A stretch of DNA of 6,818 nucleotides. Origin: an uncultured Collinsella sp. GTDB taxonomy: Bacteria > Actinomycetota > Coriobacteriia > Coriobacteriales > Coriobacteriaceae. A model generated the notes under the pieces. It was not told where the DNA came from. It saw nothing but the letters and a program-made list of their open reading frames with translations, and made no database searches. The stretch spans positions 1 to 6,818 of the forward strand of contig CABUOF010000088.1 in assembly GCA_902493125.1 (NCBI GenBank), given 5' to 3'. This document shows positions 5,437 through 6,818 of this stretch, piece after piece (the stretch's first letter is position 1; each line of letters starts with the position of its first letter). A program made the translations under genes and the position numbers.

Positions 5437-5647
5437 TTAGTATGCCCGGGCTTGGTTGGGGAATGACTTGTTTAGGGCTGCTTGGAGCTTTTCGAAGGAT
5501 GCTCGCAGGTTGAGATTCTGATCGGTTGAGCGTTTTGCTTTTGTGGTGGGGGAGTCGAGGAGGCCGTTTCTCTGTGTCGGGGGGGAAGGAGAAAAGGTTT
5601 GCATGATTTAGGGATGGCTGCTGTGCTGCGTCGTTGGAAGAATGCAT
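5437..5647 (-). pseudogene. Small ORF split by a C7 tract (possible frameshift)
   Basis: I do not recognise this protein. A minus-strand ATG at 5645-5647 follows GAGGAGG with a 10-base spacer and begins MHSSNDAAQQPSLNH. After about 21 residues the frame enters a run of seven C (complement of 5579-5585). As written it continues for 102 residues of Pro/Ser/Arg-rich sequence into the large palindrome, to a stop at 5339. With one C fewer it would switch to a frame reading TQRNGLLDSPTTKAKRS... and ending NKSFPNQARAY at a TAA (5437-5439), giving about 69 residues with a more protein-like tail. That second frame also has its own ATG (5602-5604; 55 residues) but no ribosome site. It may be a decayed gene, a phase-variable frame, a base-count error, or chance. 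Confidence 0.3.
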
Positions 5648-5649
5648 GC

Positions 5650-5844
5650 TTATGCGGCCTCCTCGATGTCCACCAAAAGGTTGCGCACGGGGTGTGCTGC
5701 TAGGTCCCGTGCGTTGGCAGTATTATGCCGCGGCTGCTGCAAAGAAGTGCTAAAGAAAGGCTTAATGAGGTTTGACGTTGCGATGAAACCGCAGGTAAAA
5801 GCTATCGAGTAACACTCTTGAAAGGTTTTGGGCTTAAGGGCTTT
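5650..5844 (-). pseudogene. Possible 3' remnant of an unknown gene
   Basis: A 64-codon minus-strand frame, open from an in-frame TAG (5845-5847) to a TAA (5650-5652), ends in ARDLAAHPVRNLLVDIEEAA. It has no ATG, and its only plausible alternative start (TTG, about residue 35) has no ribosome site, so it looks like the end of a gene whose front is lost. Its GAG GAG codons form the Shine-Dalgarno of the next small frame, two bases after its stop, an arrangement typical of translational coupling. No family is recognised. Beyond this, 5368-5901 holds only the direct repeats and the small frame described separately. Confidence 0.25.
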
Positions 5845-5901
5845 CTAAGGTTTGTGGCACGGATGTGGCTTGCCTGTGTGGGGCGTGTGGATGGCTCGTT
5901 C

Positions 5902-6818
5902 CTAGCGCTGCGGCTCTGCGGCGCGCACCTGCTCGATGACCTTTTCCATCGTGGCGTCGATGCGGTCTTTTTTGAGCTCGCATTCCCAGACGGTGATGGG
6001 CGTCCAGCCCATTTGAGTGAGTGCTGCCACGGCAGCGCGGTCGCGCTCGACGTTGCGACGGAACTTTGCCTCCCAAAACTCAACGTTGCGCTTGGGCTGG
6101 CTAGGGTTGCACTTGGGGCAGCGGTGCCAAAAGCAGCCGTTGACGAAGATGGCGATCTTGCGTCCGGGGAAGGCGATGTCGGGTTTGCCGGGAACCTTCC
6201 ATTCCAAGCGATAGCCCGTAAGGCCCGCGGCGCGCAGGCGCTGTCGTACGAGCAGCTCGGGCTTGGTGTTCGCGCGTTTGTTGCCCTTCATGGACTTTTT
6301 TATGGCGGCGCGACGGCGCACCAGTTCGCGCTCGTCGGCGGAAAGGTCCGAGGTATCGATGCCGTCGAGCAGACCTGGTTTGGGGTGCTTTTTGCTACGG
6401 CGCTTAGGTGCGCGCTTGGGCTTGGTGGCGGGCTCGTCGGTCGCGGTGGCCTCGGCGTCGTTGGCAGCGCCGTTGGCCTCAAGCCGGTCTTCCTTCAACT
6501 CAATCAGGGCATCAATGAGTCCCTTGTCGGCGGGCATCCATTCCACCGTGGCAAGCGAGGTGCGCGGAATCCAGCGGATATCGAGCTGGCGGTCGTGCTT
6601 CTGGGGCTCATCGGATTCATCGGCGAGTGAGCAGTAGTAGCACTCCATGGAGAGATGGAAATCGGGGTAGTCGTACTCAACGGTATAGAAATCACGCAGG
6701 TTGGTGACTTTTACCTGTAGCTCTTCCATAAGCTCGCGTCGCACGGCGTCTTCGGGTGTTTCGCCGCGCATGAGCTTGCCGCCTGGGAACTCCCAAAGTC
6801 CCTGCATGTCGCCGTAGC
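5902..6818 (-). CDS. MutT-type Nudix hydrolase fused to Vsr endonuclease (5' end cut)
   Basis: One uninterrupted frame encodes two repair-related domains. Numbering is from the ATG at 6805-6807. Residues 1-105 are a Nudix hydrolase: GLWEFPGG, then the Nudix box G10-x5-E16-x7-R24-E-L-x-E28-E29, and a NudG/MutT-like end (EWMPADKGLIDAL). Such enzymes hydrolyse oxidised or modified nucleoside triphosphates. Residues 106-165 are a charged Ala/Lys/Arg-rich linker. Residues 166-280 are a Vsr (very-short-patch repair) endonuclease, which nicks 5' of the T in T:G mismatches: KPELLV (E184), PGKPD (D210), GCFWH (C225 to H228), NVERDR (D256) and VWECEL (C276). C225, C230, C233 and C276 probably bind the structural zinc. 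The position of E. coli H64 is N223. The frame stays open past this ATG (GYGD-like codons) to the window edge, so the true start lies outside, about 25-30 residues up by family comparison. No cytosine methyltransferase is in view. Confidence 0.9.
   Translation of the reverse strand, partial: YGDMQGLWEFPGGKLMRGETPEDAVRRELMEELQVKVTNLRDFYTVEYDYPDFHLSMECYYCSLADESDEPQKHDRQLDIRWIPRTSLATVEWMPADKGLIDALIELKEDRLEANGAANDAEATATDEPATKPKRAPKRRSKKHPKPGLLDGIDTSDLSADERELVRRRAAIKKSMKGNKRANTKPELLVRQRLRAAGLTGYRLEWKVPGKPDIAFPGRKIAIFVNGCFWHRCPKCNPSQPKRNVEFWEAKFRRNVERDRAAVAALTQMGWTPITVWECELKKDRIDATMEKVIEQVRAAEPQR

Noticed and set aside
5818..6630. A 270-codon plus-strand frame over the Nudix-Vsr gene
   Set aside because: It is antisense to a frame carrying the Nudix box and Vsr motifs, and its sequence shows no domain.

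Overview
The window looks like chromosomal DNA of a GC-rich, anaerobic, gut-type actinobacterium, most likely Collinsella or a close Coriobacteriia relative. The grounds are GC-rich codon use with AT-rich intergenic islands, an oxygen-detoxifying flavodiiron protein, a clostridial-type galactokinase motif (PGRSEISGNHTDH) and strong Shine-Dalgarno sites. The genus is an inference from style and protein character; no rRNA or marker gene is present.

Layout. (1) Bases 1-460, minus strand: the N-terminal 153 residues of galactokinase (galK), cut by the window edge. (2) 461-799: a divergent control region with three copies of an asymmetric LacI-family operator; two form an exact 17-bp inverted repeat. 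(3) 800-1831, plus: a LacI/GalR-family repressor, the obvious candidate to bind those sites. (4) 1961-3121, plus: a stand-alone flavodiiron protein (FprA type) with its own extended -10 promoter, a dyad in its leader and a strong terminator. (5) 3196-3999, minus: a DeoR/GlpR-family sugar-phosphate repressor. (6) 4000-4332: an AT-rich divergent control region with A/T-rich dyads. (7) 4333-5190, plus: a class II ketose-bisphosphate aldolase closest in motif to the GatY/KbaY branch. (8) 5215-5367: a 153-bp nested palindrome with 38-bp perfect outer arms. (9) 5368-5901: a G/T-rich stretch (plus strand) with no confident gene, but with two possible minus-strand small or decayed reading frames, one containing a C7 tract. 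(10) 5902-6818, minus: one open frame fusing a MutT-type Nudix hydrolase to a Vsr-type mismatch endonuclease, its 5' end cut by the window.

How it fits together. The sugar genes form two regulator/enzyme pairs: LacI-type with galK, and DeoR-type with the aldolase. Both pairs are divergently transcribed and probably controlled from the shared intergenic region. The flavodiiron protein is an independent unit for removing O2 or NO. The Nudix-Vsr fusion is the most unusual gene: it joins nucleotide-pool sanitation to mismatch nicking in one polypeptide. I saw no CRISPR array, tRNA, rRNA, transposase, prophage or complete multi-gene defence system.
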